From Enoplolaimus lenunculus (taxonomy: Eukaryota > Nematoda > Enoplea > Enoplida > Thoracostomopsidae), in contig JASANG010002908.1 of NCBI GenBank assembly GCA_030248215.1, forward strand, positions 124,001 through 188,000: a stretch of 64,000 nt of DNA. Direction: 5' to 3'. Shown in pieces: positions 22,586 to 34,309 of this stretch. The notes beneath the pieces were generated by a model. That model was not told the DNA's origin. It made no database searches and was given only the letters and a program-made list of their open reading frames with translations. Each line of letters begins with the position of its first letter. The first letter of the stretch is position 1. The position numbers and the translations under genes were made by a program.

Positions 22586-22790
22586 GGCCAATGTAAAGAT
22601 ACAGGGGCGGACCAGTATTATAAGCATATTCCTAAGCCTAAGCCTAAACCTAAGAGTAAGAATGAGCATATTCCTAAGCCGAAGCCTAAGCCGAAGAGTT
22701 AAAGCCAAGCAAAAAAATTAGCCTAAAGCTTAAGCTTATTGTATTCTAGTCAAACAGAAAAACGTTCCGCCCCTGATCTTTACATGGGCC
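22586..22790 (+). mobile_element. GGCC-type MITE with CCTAAG interior
   Basis: The TIRs are GGCCAATGTAAAGAT..AGGGGCGGA on the left and TCCGCCCCTGATCTTTACAT..GGCC on the right, about 25 bp each. Flanking 8-mers CATTTGTA and CATTTATA agree at 7 of 8 positions. The 205-bp interior is made of CCTAAGCCTAAGCC variants followed by TTAGCCTAAAGCTTAAGC. A clean representative of a family with copies at 5009, 50474 and 56496. Confidence 0.82.
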
Positions 22791-22799
22791 CATTTATAC

Positions 22800-23300
22800 A
22801 AAGCACGTTATTTTCGAAACACGATAAGCTAAATTATTAACAGTACAAATCAAACAACACCTGTATTTTTATTGTGCACCACTGTACATTCGAAAACAAA
22901 TGGAAATGACTTCTAACGTTGTTGCTATCACGTGTAGCGAAAAAGTGACATATTCCATGTTAACGTTTTCACACTTCAAACTCAGTTGACCTCAGAAAAC
23001 AAGTAAAATTGAAACGCGATCTCGGTTCATTATAAAATGACACCCGTCGACCATTTTTGTTACATATGATCAATTTAATAATTTTAGCCGGGATGGCAAC
23101 TTGCAGAATCGGCGTGGCTACGCTGGCTTAGCCATGCTCGAGATAGGATTTCCGCGCCCAGGTCGGACTGGAGTGCACTTGAATTTACAATCCTTGTCCG
23201 TCATCACCGGACCAGTTTCTGGTGTTAAGAAATCAGTAAATTTTTCACCTGCTAAAAACCGGACAGCCGAATACACGGCTGGACTGCAATAAAATAAAAT
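22800..23300. other. no gene seen
   Basis: AT-rich to 23090, then GC-richer to 23290 with GGTCGGACTGGAGTGC and TCACCGGACCAGTTTCTGG. The GC-rich part may belong to the repeat that begins at 23308. Confidence 0.3.
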
Positions 23301-23307
23301 TCGGAGC

Positions 23308-23560
23308 TAGAAGACTCGTATCCTCGCGCTTTCCTGCCCCTGGTTAAAACTTCTGACCACCGTGGCGGGCAGTTCCCTCAACCATCCGCTTGGCTGGAAA
23401 AGTTTTGGAGTGCGGTGGAAAATAAATTTTTTGTAACAAGGTGTTGGGCAAAAAGGAAAAAGAAAAATAGGGGACCCGCACCGTCCATTTCTAGCGCTGT
23501 AATAACTTTTAAACACTACGATCGAAAAATTCACAGGGCCCAAAAAGAAAAATACGAGAG
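23308..23560 (-). repeat. interspersed repeat, inverted copy of 28497-28740
   Basis: As reverse complement it shares blocks with 28497-28740: GGGCCC, AATTTTTC..ATCG, GCGGTGCGGGT / GACGGTGCGGGTCCCC, TTTTTCTTTTTCCTTTTTG, ACTCC..CTTTTCC, GGTGGTCAGAA and GCGCGAGGAT. Old copies, no coding signal. Confidence 0.65.
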
Positions 23561-24249
23561 AAAAGAGAATATGTACAAGAAACGCGCATTCTGAGTCCGG
23601 ACGATAACAATATTCCTAACCTAGGTCAACCTATTTCGGATTTAGGTATTCGTAGGTAGGATCAACTGCAAACAAATCCCGACCTGCGAGGAATTTTAGA
23701 CGCGTCAAAACTTAACAAGCCCTTGGGTAAACAATCTCAGTAAAACGAAACAGAAATCAAATAACGGGAGCCCGCAGAAAGCAAAAGGGTTTTCATAAAC
23801 TAGACACCTGTACCTTTTATTTAACACTATTACAAGTTGTGATATGAATTCAGGACGTTAAATATTTTCCGCGTTCCCTGGTACCACAGACACTTCTGGG
23901 TATCGGTGCCCGAGAAAACAGGTCGCGACATACACGATTTTCCGAAGCCGACTTCTTTGCTCGAAGCCGGCTACCCCTATTACCAAAAATAAAAAACATT
24001 AAAAAACGAGAAATGAAATATTGGTAGGCATCAGTACCAGTTGAAGTGTCTTATAGGCAATTTAGAGGCAGGTGATGCAAGCTGAATGCCTAAACTGTAG
24101 AATCGGCAGCGGATTTTATACCCTGCTAGATGGCTAAAGCAAATTTGTATAATTAGCTTGTTTGCATAAGCTTCTTCAAATTTTGTAAAATTAGCATAAA
24201 TTTCTGAAAACCGGCCAGATAGTTATGGTCGAAAATTTTCGGATTCGGA

Positions 24250-24345
24250 GCGAAACCAACAACAACAAAACAAAAACAACGACAACAACAGCAGCAACAA
24301 CATTGCAACTGTTAACCCAAAAACAAGGAACCGGGGGGGGGAAGA
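24250..24345 (+). repeat. CAA/ACA microsatellite with a G8 run
   Basis: CAACAACAACAAAACAAAAAC-type units run from about 24258 to 24305, followed by GGAACCGGGGGGGG. The reading frame across it (24225-24446) is Thr/Asn-rich because of the repeat and is not a gene. Confidence 0.75.
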
Positions 24346-24649
24346 AAAATTATGAAAGAACGATTAAGTTAGGGCAACAAGAGGTTTACATGAAGTGGGT
24401 GTCTGTTCTGTTGCGCTGGTGCAGGCTGCTCACGCTCCGAATCTGAGATTTCCAACTGCTGTGATAAACGCTAAAGGAGCGCCGGACCCCGTGCCACTTG
24501 CTAGCGCCCACGGAGTAGACGTCCGCATTGCGTCTCAAATGTAATAACTGCCAGCAGCTGCGGTCCAAAGCGGAATCGCTCCGCGATAACCGGGCAAATT
24601 TTGCAGAACATCATAACCTCAAGAGCGCGTACCCAGAGGCATCCCTACA

Positions 24650-26380
24650 AATAAGATAAATAAATTAAGATAAATAATTGTTTTTTAACGTTGGCCTAAA
24701 TTAAGAATATACACAAAAAAGCGGTAGGTACGCCTATTTTGCAGATAATCAAAACTCCATTGACGTGGTATTATTAAACAATTATATATTAATCAGAGTG
24801 GTAAGTACAAGTGGGTAAGGATTTTTTAACCGACCTGCGCTGTACCCACCCAAATTAAAATTTTTTGTCCCGCGGGTATACCCGCTCAAGAAAGATCTGC
24901 CAGAAACTCACCTTTTAGCCGCGCCTGAAGCTAAACCAGTATTTTAAAGATCGTAGGTGCTTTGAACTTTAATGAAGTTTTCCGTTATAGCGTCGATAAA
25001 TTTTAAACATGAAAGTTTACTAGAAACCAGGCATTTGACTGAAAGCCATAGACATGGTAAGCGCTACTTAACTTGAAAAAAGCACTCAGCATGCAATCAC
25101 AGGCGGAAAAGACACCAGCCGGAGCCGGAGGTGAAACAAAATTCATTCAGCCGAAATCACGTTAAATTAGTTGCTTGTAAGCAATACTCTAACGTGTTGT
25201 CAAACTGTCGTTTTGCGTCTTTTGTGAATTTTGTTAAATTTGACTTAAAAAGTGCCCCAGTTTGAAAGCAAACTCACTGAATAACACACGTTTGAATAAA
25301 TTAAAAATAATTTCAATCACGAAATTTGCTGAACATGGCGCAAAAACTTTTTAACCAAGATTCTGACTGGGAATAGTCTACGCTGGAAGTGTATATGGTT
25401 CTAAGCCTATTATTCGCCTTAGCTACGATTTATCAGAAATAAATAAGTCAATGTCGCTGAAGAGCCAATGGTCCTCAGTGTTTTGCATTCGATTTATCGC
25501 GCAAACCACAGCTTTCGATTAAAGATTTCGTACTCAAAACCACAAGCAAGCCTTAGTTTATGTTGAATTACGAGTTTTCAACTTCTTTTATATCTGGACG
25601 CTATAAAACACCATTTGTATAAAATCAGTTGAATGAACAAAAAATTCCCGTTACTTAAAAATTTATTAGCTAAAATTTTTTAATTTAAAGTCGTTCTGTC
25701 GCATCTTCAACACTCAATTGTTGGAAGGTTATCGCTAGCGAAAACGGAGGGCTGCCCGAGGACGGAGGCAATAACCAAATTTCAAACCCAGCTAAATAAA
25801 GCACCGGACAGCAACTAACACGTGGTATTAAAACAGACAATAGCGTGTTTTGCACCTTAAGATTTAAAAGTTTGGCGCGTGTAAGAACTGTTAATTTTTT
25901 ACCCGCGTGATGCAAATCTTTACCCGTGGGTATACCCGCGGCTGAATGTCTTCTCCCGACCCACGTTTACCCGCTGTAGCGAATTTGGACCATTGTCCTT
26001 TGAGCAATTGTCGCGCTTGGGAAATTGTTGTTTGCGCAATCATTGTAGACGCATTAAAGGTATTATTCAACAGCACGGCCATGCGACATTTTGCAGGCGT
26101 ACCAACGCCAGACATTGGCGGCTGTCAATTCGAAGGGGGCGGTCCCCCCAACCCCCCAGATTTGCGCCTGAGCTCACACCGCGCACGTGAGATTTCTGAT
26201 TGGAATATAAACTACTTCATCGAATACAATAACATACGTACAACAGCATCAGAATGCAGTAAAGATTGACTGGTATGGGTGAGTGTCGACGTTACTTCCA
26301 ATCACGTGATTTATTAAACTCACATACCAGTGGTATTCTGTTGGTTTGGTTTCGTTACCGGCGGGTTATTGTTATTGGTC
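24650..26380. other. repeat-like DNA without a recognised gene
   Basis: Holds a CCGGAG scrap at 25115-25140. Two patches share ACCCGCGGGTATACCCGC-like words (24868-24890 inverted relative to 25920-25945), suggesting the ends of one larger element of about 1.1 kb. A minus-strand frame at 25891-26115 is open through GC-richer DNA but matches no family I know. Confidence 0.3.
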
Positions 26381-27858
26381 TATTACACAGCAGACTCAAT
26401 ATTTAGGTGCAAGAAAAAGCTGTAAATTTATTGCTACTTTCCAATAATAACATGCGCACTTTTCGACAGTGGCGAGCACAGTATAACCTGGATGATGCAG
26501 TACTTGTTGGCAAGGCTGGCAATTCAAAAATGTTCAGTGATTGTTAATGTGTGTGGAATCATGGCTGTCTCGTACATCCAGTGTGTCGGATGAGTAGAAC
26601 CCGCTTTCAGAGAAGTGTTAATAAGCAAGTTTAATGCCTTAATTCTTTATTGGCTGACTTGTTGCTGCTGAGTTAGATTTTAAAAATAACCCTGCTATAT
26701 ATAGTTTAACATATTACACTCAACTGTACACTCTACTATAGGTCCGTCTTAATGAATTGTGAGTCGAGTATACTGTAGGGATACCACTGGATCCGTGAAT
26801 CCGCTAAGTTGGAAGTATTTTTGAAAAAGCCCGAGGGACGCTGAATTTTAGCGTTTGGGCCCGAAGCCACCAGCTTATTAGTTTGTAAAGCCGTTAGCTG
26901 TTGCTCACCTGGGGGATCGAAGTGTGTGACCCCTGGGTGTAGTATTCGGCAGGCAAGAGTTTTGGTGGTTTTGAAAGTGAGAACTAAGAGTTTGGACGGA
27001 GGGTGCAGGCTGCTGAAAGTTTAAGCGGAGTAGAATTGAGCCTTGTGTACATGTCTAGGCCAAGTACAGTTTCTGCACAACTCCACTATTGTTTACTGGG
27101 TCATTTGAAACATGCCAGAATTCCTTGGTTTTTTATCCGTTGCCTCCGCTGTGCTTATTCTCAGCTACAGCGAGTATCAGTGGTGTCTGGAAAGATTGAA
27201 TTTCTTTGTGCCACTTCCCACGTAATTGTAGAACTAATGTTCAGAAAAACATTGGCTGAAAAGAATTTGCATATGGTTGATAGCTACTTTAAGGTGTATG
27301 TTTATATTTTTGTTATGTGATTCGACACGTATTGTATGGTATTGGGATTTTGATCAGTTTCATAACTGGTGGGCGTTGAATAACGCAAAAGAACTGGCCT
27401 GCGGTTTTGTTTTTACTTTTGACTGGAGTATGAGTCATCGTGTTTAAGAATGGTTTTCGTGTTGATGAGTTTTGTTTAGGCATTGTTACTATAATGGGAA
27501 CTGTGCTAGACTACCTTTCTAGGGGATAGTGGTCGCACCGGATGGGCCGGTACGAGCAAGTTACGGGCTCCTCAGGTGCGGGTTGCTCAAAATTTTTCTA
27601 TCTGTGAATTGAAATAACGTTATCGTTATCTGTGAAAATTTTTCAATTGCGAGGCCGAGGCGGGTTAGACTCCGGTTTGGCGAGTCTGACTCAACCGAGG
27701 TTTTAACCCAATTGCATTCAGGTTCATTACGAAATAAAATATACAATTACGCATTTAACCGTGTGTACTATTTCGGCTAATGAGATTTGTCCACTACCAA
27801 CGTCGAAACTGTTCAAACTTTTATTTCAAACAACAAAACCAACAAACTTGGCTCAAAC
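26380..27858. other. no recognised gene; GC-richer patches
   Basis: I looked for terminal repeats, a primer-binding site or conserved protein motifs and found none I can defend. Several G-rich patches (26880-27000, 27530-27700) differ from the surrounding AT-rich DNA. Confidence 0.3.
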
Positions 27859-28086
27859 ATGAACCAAAATGCTCGGGATAGCCCGCCGCGAACTCCTCCA
27901 CCGACGAAGTCGGCGTCGTCAACGTCGGAAACGATTCCAGTATCACCTAGAACGTCAGCTCGGTTGAATCCGCTCGCGGAAGAGTTTCGTCCGGCAACAC
28001 CGGAAGGGGGCCGGTGGGCGGCAAGTCCACCGGCTCGGGAAGAAGTAGCAGCATGGGAAACCACGCTACGGCGAGAGGCGGAACAG
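27859..28086 (+). CDS. candidate exon, proline/serine-rich, unidentified
   Basis: ATG at 27859 opens a GC-rich 76-codon frame ending at a good donor (CAG|GTAAAG at 28086). The protein is low-complexity: a Pro/Ser/Thr stretch (PPRTPPPTKSASS, TIPVSPRTSARLNPL) followed by a helical, charged tail (REEVAAWETTLRREAEQ). It could be the N-terminal exon of a host gene or of a mobile-element protein. I find no downstream exon in matching phase, and base composition differs from the flanks. Confidence 0.3.
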
Positions 28087-28496
28087 GTAAAGAGCCATGT
28101 TTTGGTCAAGTCTGTAGGTGGAAACCTAGGAACATTAGGTATGGCTCAATGTTTAAACATGACATGGATATATTGAATAATGCATAATGTAGTACTGGGT
28201 TATAATTTCATAATAAACCAAAGGTGTCCGATTTGATGAGGGATATTAGCCCCTACGATTTTCGGGTGGTTCGAAAATTCTGTTTCAGTATTGATTTTGA
28301 GACTGCTGTTTTACCGAATTGGCGCGTCACTGTTTTTGTTGGATTTCCGCAGGACGGGAATGTTTTCGTTATTTCGGACCCAGGCTTGCGCGGGTCGCTA
28401 CCGAGCAAGTCCGGGTCGGAATTTGTTATCGTGTCCGGACCGGAGGTGAATATTTTTCTTTTTCCTTTTTCCTTTTTCTTTTTCCCGGGTGATTTT

Positions 28497-28740
28497 TGGG
28501 CCCTGAGTATTGAATGATTATCGCGTACAGTAAAAATTTCTACAGCCTTAGAAATAGGCGGTGCGGGTTCCCATTTTTCTTTTTCCTTTTTGACCAACTC
28601 CTTTTTACCAAGAATTTATTTTTCCCCGCACTCCGAATTTTTCCTGCCCACTGGATGGTCAATGCAATTTTGCCACGGTGGTCAGAAATTTTACCTGGGG
28701 GCAGGAATGCGCGAGGATAAGAGTCTCCAAGCCCCAAATC
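28497..28740 (+). repeat. interspersed repeat, copy of 23308-23560 in opposite orientation
   Basis: Contains ATAGGCGGTGCGGGTTCCC, a T/C-rich run, CCCGCACTCCGAATTTTTCC, CACGGTGGTCAGAAATTTTA and GCGCGAGGATAAGAG, all found inverted at 23308-23560. Confidence 0.65.
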
Positions 28741-28769
28741 TTTTTCGGGATAATCTATGTTTCAACGGC

Positions 28770-28989
28770 GTTCGCCGGCTTGCAGCCGGCGAGGAACTTT
28801 TACCAAATAGAATTATATGCGACATTTTATTCAACGATCCGGTAGCGATAAGTGTTTGCGTTCAGATGGTGTACACATTGCGAGCCCGAGATGGGAAACC
28901 CATCCCGGACGCGATCGGGCGGAGTAGCATAACTAGACCTAGTAGCCAACCTCGATCAAACCATAAGGAGTACCCGCCAAGGATGGGTG
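28770..28989 (+). CDS. candidate exon or ORF fragment, unidentified
   Basis: A GC-richer frame runs from about 28776 through GEELLPNRIICDILF, PVAISVCVQMVYTLRARDGK and PRMGGKDFRS to about 28989. A possible acceptor (GCTTGCAG|CC) precedes it and a donor-like GG|GTAACC follows. I do not recognise it. Its phase does not fit the 27859-28086 exon directly. It may be host or mobile-element sequence. Confidence 0.25.
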
Positions 28990-29799
28990 GCAAGGACTTT
29001 CGATCCAGGGTAACCTACCTTATATATACATTGAACTTTGTCTCAGATGCGGATCCACACATGTCTGACGGGCGGCTGGCTGGCAAATGTTATGAAACGC
29101 AAAAATTGTAAGGTAGGCACACCTTATCATTTTATCACCAAAATTGTTCGGGGAAATTGTAAGGCAAGATACCTGTACCGTGTTATCACAAAAAGTTTGT
29201 GACAAAAGGGCTTGCTCCCCACCGCCTTCCCCTCTGGATCCGCCAATAAGTCGTCTATAACTAGTCCAGCTATTTGTAAATTATGGATTTAAAGAAACAG
29301 CAAGTGAAAAACTGAACCAGTTTCGGTGAGCTAAAAACACGAGTTGTTCATACATTGCGTCAGATGCATACACTGAAACAACAAACCTTTTTAATTTGTT
29401 CAAAGTCGGCATATTTCAAAGTGATCGGGATGACTGGTTGAAACTTTAGTTTTCAAACTTTACATTAATATTACAATTATTTATTACCATATATGTGTTA
29501 TCATGGCAAATTAGCCTAACTAACGGCGTACGATACATTCGGTCGACTTTTCCAATACAAACAGCTAGTACAACAGGAGTTCGCAAATGTGTGTATCTCT
29601 ATATCAAACGTTTGAATGCTTTTTCAAGCTAGTGCCGCAGCTGCGGAATTCAAACACATCACCAACTGGGGATAGATGCTACGTAGGTACATTTGGGATT
29701 AAGGGTCCAAAATTTAATAAGCAAAGAAAGAGGAAGCACAAACTTCCAGTGTTATCGTTCACAGTAAACAAATTTTATTTTGTCAGAGAAAACACTATA

Positions 29800-30061
29800 A
29801 GGTATAGGGTTAATACGTGTCAAGTTTCAATATTGTCATGCGTTAACCCTACCATCCTTCCGTAACGCTAAAATTGCGTTTAGCCTTGTATTCTAACGTG
29901 CGTAAAATTCTCTGTTACCCATATTGAGATAGGGCTGTTACACGGATTAAGATAAGGCTGTGACACGTGTTAAATAGGGTAGGGTTAACGCAATTCTTTC
30001 CATTAGGGTAAGGTTTAACGCATGATAATTTTGAAAATTGACACGTGATATAACCCTACCA
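29800..30061. mobile_element. TIR element with ~60-bp arms
   Basis: Left arm: GGTATAGGGTTAATACGTGT, then CAAGTTTCAATATTGTCATG and CGTTAACCCTACC. The right arm carries the reverse complement: AAGGTTTAACGCATGATAA, TTTTGAAAATTGACACGTGA and TATAACCCTACC. The middle has further GGGTTAA and TTAACCC words. Non-coding, about 262 bp. Confidence 0.75.
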
Positions 30062-30069
30062 TATGAATT

Positions 30070-31980
30070 TTCGGTGGCAAAATGAAAATTTTTATTGTGA
30101 GCGATGCATAATTATGATGTCATTCAACATGATCCCTGCAGAATAAAAATATCTAATAATCGTTGTGGTGCGAACGGAGAGCGAACCAGTCAGATGTGAA
30201 CATGGGTAATACTATTGATTAATTTTGAAAGCTTACTGTGATTCAATACCAAATTAACTTAAAGTTTCTTGCTTCCTTCGCTCGCAGACGTTTCAAACCA
30301 TATTTCTGCACTTTTGTAAAAAAATTCTTAGAAAGTCAATAATATGTTTCAATATACTTAGTAATTATAATTTCCAACGTACAACCGCAAGTCGGCCTCC
30401 AATTCCGGTGCGGACAACTTCCGTCAAATTTATTTTTCGTTTTAAAATTAAATTTGTTTTAAATTCAACAGAATTTTTGTTTACAAAATATAAAATTTCG
30501 CATCTTTTATACAATGGCAGTAATTATTCGTCCGCCGGAAGCACTGACTCAACGTTACATTAAATCTCGCGTTCAAACTACAGTAGCACTCGCAAAAAAT
30601 GCAACTGCAATATTGGGAATAAAATATTAAGCACTAACTTTAAATAGTAAATAAAATATTAAGCACTGACTTTAAATAGTAAAAACGAACTGTTCGAACG
30701 GCTTTCAAACGTAAACTTTACAGTTACGTGATTATTCACCCCTGGTGACGTCATGCTAAAATCTGTAATATATTTTTTAAAATAACCAATAGGTGTTATC
30801 AACTTAACCAACAGCCAACGACCAAAAATTATTATAAGCAAATTATGACACTGAAAAACGTTACAATTAAACAATTGTTTTACAAAACTTACGCCCATAA
30901 ATTTTTTGCTAAGTACTTCACAATTGAACAAAATTTTTTAATCATTTTCAACAAACGCATCCGTGAGATTTAGCCATGCGTTTCGACAAAGGCAATTTGT
31001 TTTTGAACAAAATTACTTTTATATTATCTCCCGAAGATTCAAAACTGTACAAAAAATATTGTCTTTAGTTGAAAATGTGCAAGTTTAGGAATAAGTCTGC
31101 TTTAATTTAGTATAAATTTATTTGAACATTAAAGGTATTATTTGCCGCGTTGTAGACCGGAACATAAGCTGCTTAAACAGTCACATATCCAATTTTTTAA
31201 ATTAATTATTGTAATGTTAATATCAATTTATACAAAAATTTCAATTCTACGTTTATGCCTCAAAGTTTGCGTACATGAAATTGTCTTATAGTTTAACAGA
31301 AGAAATGAATTGCATAAACCCTTGCACAAACACTCTACAGTTTGCATAGTTGGCACTGTACATGTTTCAGTTAATGAGCATTAATATCTTAGCAACGAAA
31401 TGTTAGCTCAAATATTATACTTACCTATCTTCCAAATAACCTACATATAGAAAAGAACGCTATAGGAGCGAATCGGAAAAATAACTAGTTAAAATCCTGA
31501 CATCGATTTACTGATTTGAAAATCAATTTTTGCGAAATGTAGACATCAATCCATATTCGGAAACCTTTTGGATTTAAAGAATCTCTATAACTGAAAGGAA
31601 TAACGATGTTGTTCCTTGTTCATTGATGGTTCCAAAACGATTCATGAGTGTCAATATATATTAAACGTTGATTGATGTTAATATTTATTTAGCTTGTAAA
31701 AATCTTGGTTTAAAACCCATGCGTATTGAGTTTGCACACAAAACTCGTTAACTAAACAGTGTTATAAATGAGGCACCTAGTGTCACGCTTTGTCACATGC
31801 TACATATTGAGTGACGTTTTGTCTGCGATGTAACCCGAAATGATATTCCAAAAACGTTGTCTGCTACCATCATGTATCGGTCACGTTTTGTCCTTCAATA
31901 TCATATAATATTTGTCAATATCATACGTATTGTTTTAAAAATGTCTACTGAGTCAGTTGCTTAGGTAGGTTTGCGTATAG
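30070..31980. other. AT-rich intergenic stretch, nothing recognised
   Basis: Very AT-rich. No splice-bounded frame, RNA gene or element with clear ends. A short tandem of GTAAATAAAATATTAAGCAC-like sequence lies at about 30620-30680 (the block AAATATTAAGCACTAACTTT recurs once). Confidence 0.35.
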
Positions 31981-31983
31981 CGG

Positions 31984-32032
31984 AATATCATATGATACTA
32001 ACAAACATGTTCCATTAGTATCATATGATATT
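31984..32032. repeat. perfect palindrome with 18-bp arms
   Basis: AATATCATATGATACTAA at 31984-32001 is exactly inverted at 32015-32032, with a 13-nt loop. The same ATATCAT words are scattered around 31900-31930 and 54590-54680. It may be a protein-binding site or the residue of a small hairpin element. Confidence 0.85.
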
Positions 32033-32077
32033 ATGCATCGTCCACTTTAAAACGCGACACACCATTTCATCCAAAAG

Positions 32078-32436
32078 TAGGGTGCGACCGGAATTATAAA
32101 ATACCGGATCCGGAAAGTTAAAAATATACCGGAACCGGAAACTAAATAATACTTGTTACCAAAAAATAATTTTAACGCTATTTTATCGCTTTTAATGCTG
32201 TAAGCACACCAGTTACAGTGCCAAGATCCTGAAACAAATGCCGTGCGTGAACACACATTAATAATTATGGAGTATGACGCAAATTGAAATTTTTGGCAAT
32301 ACACGCTCAGACTATTTTAGATGCAAATTTTTCTTAAGTTTTCGAATTAGAAAAATTTTCAATACCGAAAATACCGGAAAATTCCGTTGAAAAATACCGG
32401 ATTTATTACCGCAACTGGAATTGCGGTTGTACCATG
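32078..32436 (+). mobile_element. hAT-like MITE, CCGGAA type, perfect target duplication
   Basis: Ends TAGGGTGCGACCGGAATT and AATTGCGGTTGTACCATG are imperfect inverted repeats. Perfect 8-bp duplication TCCAAAAG at 32070-32077 and 32437-32444. 359 bp. The interior (AAAGCGATAAAATAGCG in reverse, CCAAGATCCTGAAACAAATG) is homologous to 54680-54902. Confidence 0.85.
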
Positions 32437-33049
32437 TCCAAAAGATAAGGAAAAACACTGTTATAGGATGGTTGCTGTAGTACTGTAAAGCAGGACATGC
32501 AACATTTAAATGTGTCGTGTGGTAGGAGGCCGCAAAGCCGCACTTGCTATTTCTACAACAATTAGACAACAACGATTTTTTTATCACATTAGCCGAGTAG
32601 GTTTAATATTGTAAACTTTTATTTGTTACAAAATTTCGTGTGAAACCATTTTTGTACATATGTATCTACCGGTGCCCATGATTGTCAGATCTCACAATTT
32701 AACTAATGGGGCGCCTGCTGGTAAACAGTGTGCCGTATAAGTAATCGGAATGTCTGCAGTGCACGTTTCGTTCATGGGTAGTATTTTAAATTGATATTTC
32801 ATCGCAAATTTGTTGGCTTTCTAAAATTTTAAAGAAAAAATAGCGGATACGCCAAAAATTTCGAGATATTGTTTAAATTTCGTCAGTTTTATTTCAGTTT
32901 GAACAATTGCAACATATCTATAATGAAAAATTGCCAGACAACACGTGATTTCGAACTTATTTTTGAGCATGAAATGACAGAACTTCCGGTGTTTCTATAA
33001 AACGGAAACGAAAACGAATATCCCGTTACACCCCGGTTCGTAGTTTATA

Positions 33050-33791
33050 TTTTGCAGGTTCAGCAGTTCTGACTACATTTTTGATGGGACTGCCGAAACA
33101 GCTCTGTCCCAGAAAACATATTTGCTCCGACGCTGCCCTGCTATATATACTGACCCAGCTAAAACATAGGATTAAAGTTGTCCCGGCCAACTCAGCGAAT
33201 ACATGGGCTTGAAGCTGTCCCAGCTGTTTTGACCCAACCAGCAGAAACAAAAGTTAAAAGTTGTCCCGACCGACCCCACAAAACCTAGCTCGAAAACTAC
33301 CGACTGTGCCGATCGACCCAGCCAAAGTATAGGGTCCAAACTGTCCCGATCGACCCAGCAAAAATATAGGATCGAAGCTGTCCCGGCTGTCCCGACCGAC
33401 CCAGCAAAAATATAGACTCGAAGCTGTCCCAGCTGTCCCGACCGACCCAGAAAAATATGGGCTCGATGCTGTCCCGGCTGACCCGGCCGACCCAGAAAAA
33501 ACATAGGTTCGAAGCTGTCCCGGCTGTCCCGGCTGTCCCGACCAACCCAGCAAAAATATAGGCTCGAAGCTCCCCGGATGTCCCGACAGACCCAGCAAAA
33601 ATATAGGCTCAAAGCTGTCCCGGCTGTCCCGACCAACCCAGGTAAAAGATGGGCTCGAAGCTGTCCCGGCTGTCCCGACCAACCCAGAAAAACAGGTTTG
33701 AAGCTGTCCCGACCAACCCAACAAAAACGTTTCACTCCGGGTATATTGCGGTCCCGTGGGTAAACGGGACGCCCCTCAGAGTAACATGGAC
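33050..33791 (+). mobile_element. GGCC-family element filled by a CTGTCCC minisatellite
   Basis: About a dozen variable units, roughly 45-60 bp each, built from AGCTGTCCCGGCTGTCCCG, ACCGACCCAGCAAAAATATA and GGCTCGA, run from about 33060 to 33735. They are followed by the subterminal block GTCCCGTGGGTAAACGGGAC and the family terminus GCCCCTCAGAGTAACATGG. The array lacks stops in several frames, so it generates long spurious frames on both strands. Confidence 0.75.
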
Positions 33792-34100
33792 CTTCTTATC
33801 AAAACAGTTCATGTAGGTACTTACTTATGCAAATATTCGTTCAGATACGTAAAATTAAATTTAAAAAGAATCGAGCAAAAATTTGACGGTTTTATGTTAA
33901 AAGTACAACAATCGTATCGGGTTTGTGTTGAAAAATATATGTTTTTAGTGATTTGCAACCGAAATCAAGTAGTAAATAACTGAATTTCGAGGTATTTTTA
34001 TGACGGAAACATGTTACACTGTGGTTTTAATACAGCGTTTACGATCTTCAAAGTGACTCTGACTACAACACGGGTCAATGCAAAGCACCTTCTGTGGCTA

Positions 34101-34309
34101 CACTGCAAAAAATTGTGAGTCAAATTGACTCTCTCTGAAATAGGCTCTACGGGACTACACAAACTGAGCAAATTCGACTCCAATAGAATCAAATTTGACT
34201 CGCTAAATCGCACGTTTGAGTCTGGCGGAGTCGAATTTTGACTCAGTTTGTGTAGTCCCATAGAGCCTATTTCGGAGGGAGTCGATTTGACTCACCATTT
34301 TTTGCAGTG
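34101..34309. mobile_element. near-perfect hairpin MITE, CACTGCAAAAAAT ends
   Basis: CACTGCAAAAAATTGTGAG on the left is inverted on the right. Pairing continues through AAATAGGCTC and GGGACTACACAAACTGAG, giving arms of about 70 bp in a 209-bp element. TA lies on both sides (34099-34100 and 34310-34311). Fragments of the same end occur at 59175-59231. The interior is made of GAGTCAAATT-type words. Confidence 0.88.

Noticed and set aside
24225-24446. Thr/Asn-rich 73-codon frame
   Set aside because: Generated by the CAA microsatellite.
26380-28176. Possible 5' part of an LTR-type element (Pro-rich frame after an AATAAA-bearing stretch)
   Set aside because: No matching terminal repeat, primer-binding site or enzyme motif could be found, so the family cannot be supported.
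32047-32304. Frame sharing SDKIALK and SGSGI peptides with 54695-54991
   Set aside because: The similarity is explained by both lying in copies of the same non-coding CCGG-type MITE.
33172-33735. Minus-strand frame of 187 codons, Gly/Arg/Trp-rich repeats
   Set aside because: It is produced by the CTGTCCC minisatellite, which is open in several frames on both strands; there is no conserved motif or splice context.
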